NCBI GenBank assembly: GCA_002292925.1
Contig: DBCF01000122.1
Span: 1-5,969, forward strand
Length of the DNA stretch: 5,969 bases
Source: Roseiflexaceae bacterium UBA965
GTDB taxonomy: Bacteria > Chloroflexota > Chloroflexia > Chloroflexales > Roseiflexaceae
Reading direction: 5' to 3'
This document shows, piece after piece, positions 4,933 through 5,969 of this stretch. Made by a program: the position numbers and the translations under genes. The number at the start of each line of letters is the position of its first letter. Within the stretch, counting starts at the first letter, position 1. The notes below the pieces were generated by a model that saw nothing but the letters and a program-made list of their open reading frames with translations, searched no databases and was not told the DNA's origin.

Positions 4933-5969
4933 CTATTTGGCCGTTATGCGGCTTAATAATTCTTGCCAGTACAACGCAACGGTCGTTGCGGATTGTTCAG
5001 GCCCAGCCACGACAACGGTGTATGTCGTTTTGTCTACTGTCGCAATCAGCTGATAGCCATGCTGGACATCGGTCTCGGTTGCAGTTGGTAAACAGACATA
5101 TTCTTGAATCATGGCCGGCACCGTACCAATCGCAATATTGGTTTCACCTTGGGTGACATCGCGACAATTCGCACCGCGGAGCAAGCGCGCCCGCGCCGCG
5201 TCTTGAGCAAGATTACCGGCACTCGGTGCCGACTGCAAATCATATTGCACCCCACTCATGTGCACTTGTGGGAAGGGCTTACCCGGCCGCATCGGCAACA
5301 TTTGGCGCGGCAATGTCACTTGCAACGGCCCATGGGCAGTAATGTGCCCTGTATAGATAAATTGATCACGCAACACTACCGCTGCCAACAGACACACCAC
5401 TGCGAGGATCACCACCGGCACATCGCCACGCCCAGCCGACAACTGCATGTTGTCTTGCTGGGGAGCTGTATCATAGGCGCGATTCAATAGCCACGTAAAC
5501 AACCCAAACACCACAACCATCACCACAATGCTCGGCAATACACGTACCAAACCAGATTCGGCGACAAGACCGCGCACCAATAATTGGCGTACCCAGTCAT
5601 GGCCAACCCAGACCACACCACTTCCCAACAGACCCGCAATCATTATCCAACCCGATGATTTCCCTGGTCGAATCATCCCCATCACAAACCCTACTACAAT
5701 CCCCACTGCCACAAAAATCACGGTATCAATGGTGGCAATTTGTGACACAGCCGCCAGCGAACGAATGTCGCGACTCATCACCAACGAAATACCCTCGGCC
5801 GTCGCCATCCCCAATCCCATGGCAATCGCATAAATCATGCCGTCGACCCGCTCATCAAATTCAGCGGTAGGCATGACGGTGGTTCGCACCCCGATGTAAA
5901 TCAATACACCAATCAAAATTCCTTCGATGAAGCCGGCGAGAATGGCATTATTGCCGTTGCCCCACGTGG
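4933..5969 (-). CDS. Polytopic membrane protein, degenerate PrsW-like, with C-terminal exported domain; 5' end outside window
   Basis: 344 residues are visible and the frame is open at the window edge. The TTG at 5916 lies inside a membrane helix (AILAGFIEGILIGVLIYIG) and is not a credible start. Helices lie at about 7-28, 44-63, 79-99, 106-122, 143-161 and 183-199 (numbered from the first visible residue). The segment EFDERVDGMIYAIAMGLGMATAE resembles the DGl-Y...GlGFA..EN motif of PrsW intramembrane metalloproteases (PF13367), and GHDWV (His123) resembles their late His motif. The expected EExxK motif reads EGILI (Glu15), and the usual mid-protein His appears absent, so it may be catalytically impaired. 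About 145 residues follow the last helix, with Cys268 and Cys292 perhaps forming a disulfide outside the membrane. It could be another multi-helix family. It is directly upstream of protease paralog 2. Confidence 0.6.
   Translation of the reverse strand, partial: TWGNGNNAILAGFIEGILIGVLIYIGVRTTVMPTAEFDERVDGMIYAIAMGLGMATAEGISLVMSRDIRSLAAVSQIATIDTVIFVAVGIVVGFVMGMIRPGKSSGWIMIAGLLGSGVVWVGHDWVRQLLVRGLVAESGLVRVLPSIVVMVVVFGLFTWLLNRAYDTAPQQDNMQLSAGRGDVPVVILAVVCLLAAVVLRDQFIYTGHITAHGPLQVTLPRQMLPMRPGKPFPQVHMSGVQYDLQSAPSAGNLAQDAARARLLRGANCRDVTQGETNIAIGTVPAMIQEYVCLPTATETDVQHGYQLIATVDKTTYTVVVAGPEQSATTVALYWQELLSRITAK

Noticed and set aside
4463..5053. 196-residue open frame on the + strand
   Set aside because: It spans parts of two well-supported - strand genes, including the low-complexity linker, and shows no domain or ribosome binding site.
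5914..5916. TTG as the start codon of the membrane protein
   Set aside because: It lies in the middle of a hydrophobic helix, has no suitably spaced ribosome binding site, and the frame continues in coding-like sequence to the window edge.

Overview
The window holds six protein genes in two convergent blocks. On the + strand is a short sugar-metabolism pair. On the - strand are four genes dominated by envelope proteolysis. No RNA gene, CRISPR array or transposase is visible. The sequence alone does not fix the organism. Purine-rich ribosome binding sites, lipoprotein signal peptides, dispersed-looking intergenic repeats and moderate GC suggest a free-living bacterium with a large genome. Chloroflexota is my best but weak guess, from general resemblance rather than any decisive marker.

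Layout. (1) 1-480 (+) is the 3' portion of a D-lyxose ketol-isomerase-like cupin whose start lies outside the window. It is followed after 16 bases by 497-1363 (+), a fumarylacetoacetate hydrolase (FAH) superfamily enzyme resembling 2-keto-3-deoxy-pentonate dehydratases. Together they suggest pentose or sugar-acid catabolism. (2) 1364-1548 is a convergent intergenic region with two related GC-rich hairpins serving as terminators. (3) 1549-2757 (-) is a secreted, lipid-anchored trypsin-fold serine protease with a C-terminal Ig-like domain. A sigma-70-like promoter and a 12-base palindrome lie upstream of it. (4) 2827-3216 (-) is a small single-domain cupin. (5) 3217-3540 is non-coding and made of repeats: two degenerate purine-rich direct repeats, a perfect 15-bp inverted repeat, and three copies of a CTTCC-type 12-mer that run into the next gene's stop codon. 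(6) 3541-4914 (-) is a second lipoprotein protease, paralogous to the first. (7) 4933-5969 (-) is a polytopic membrane protein, open at the window edge, whose helices resemble the PrsW intramembrane protease family but with several key residues apparently replaced.

How the parts may work together. The PrsW-like protein and the second lipoprotein protease are 18 bases apart and almost certainly co-transcribed. Both act in or at the outer face of the cytoplasmic membrane, and the first protease is a paralog downstream. The most interesting hypothesis is a membrane-tethered proteolytic module: a PrsW-like, possibly catalytically dead, membrane partner plus two lipid-anchored trypsin-like proteases with Ig-like tails. 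That interpretation is inference. The domain calls rest on visible motifs.
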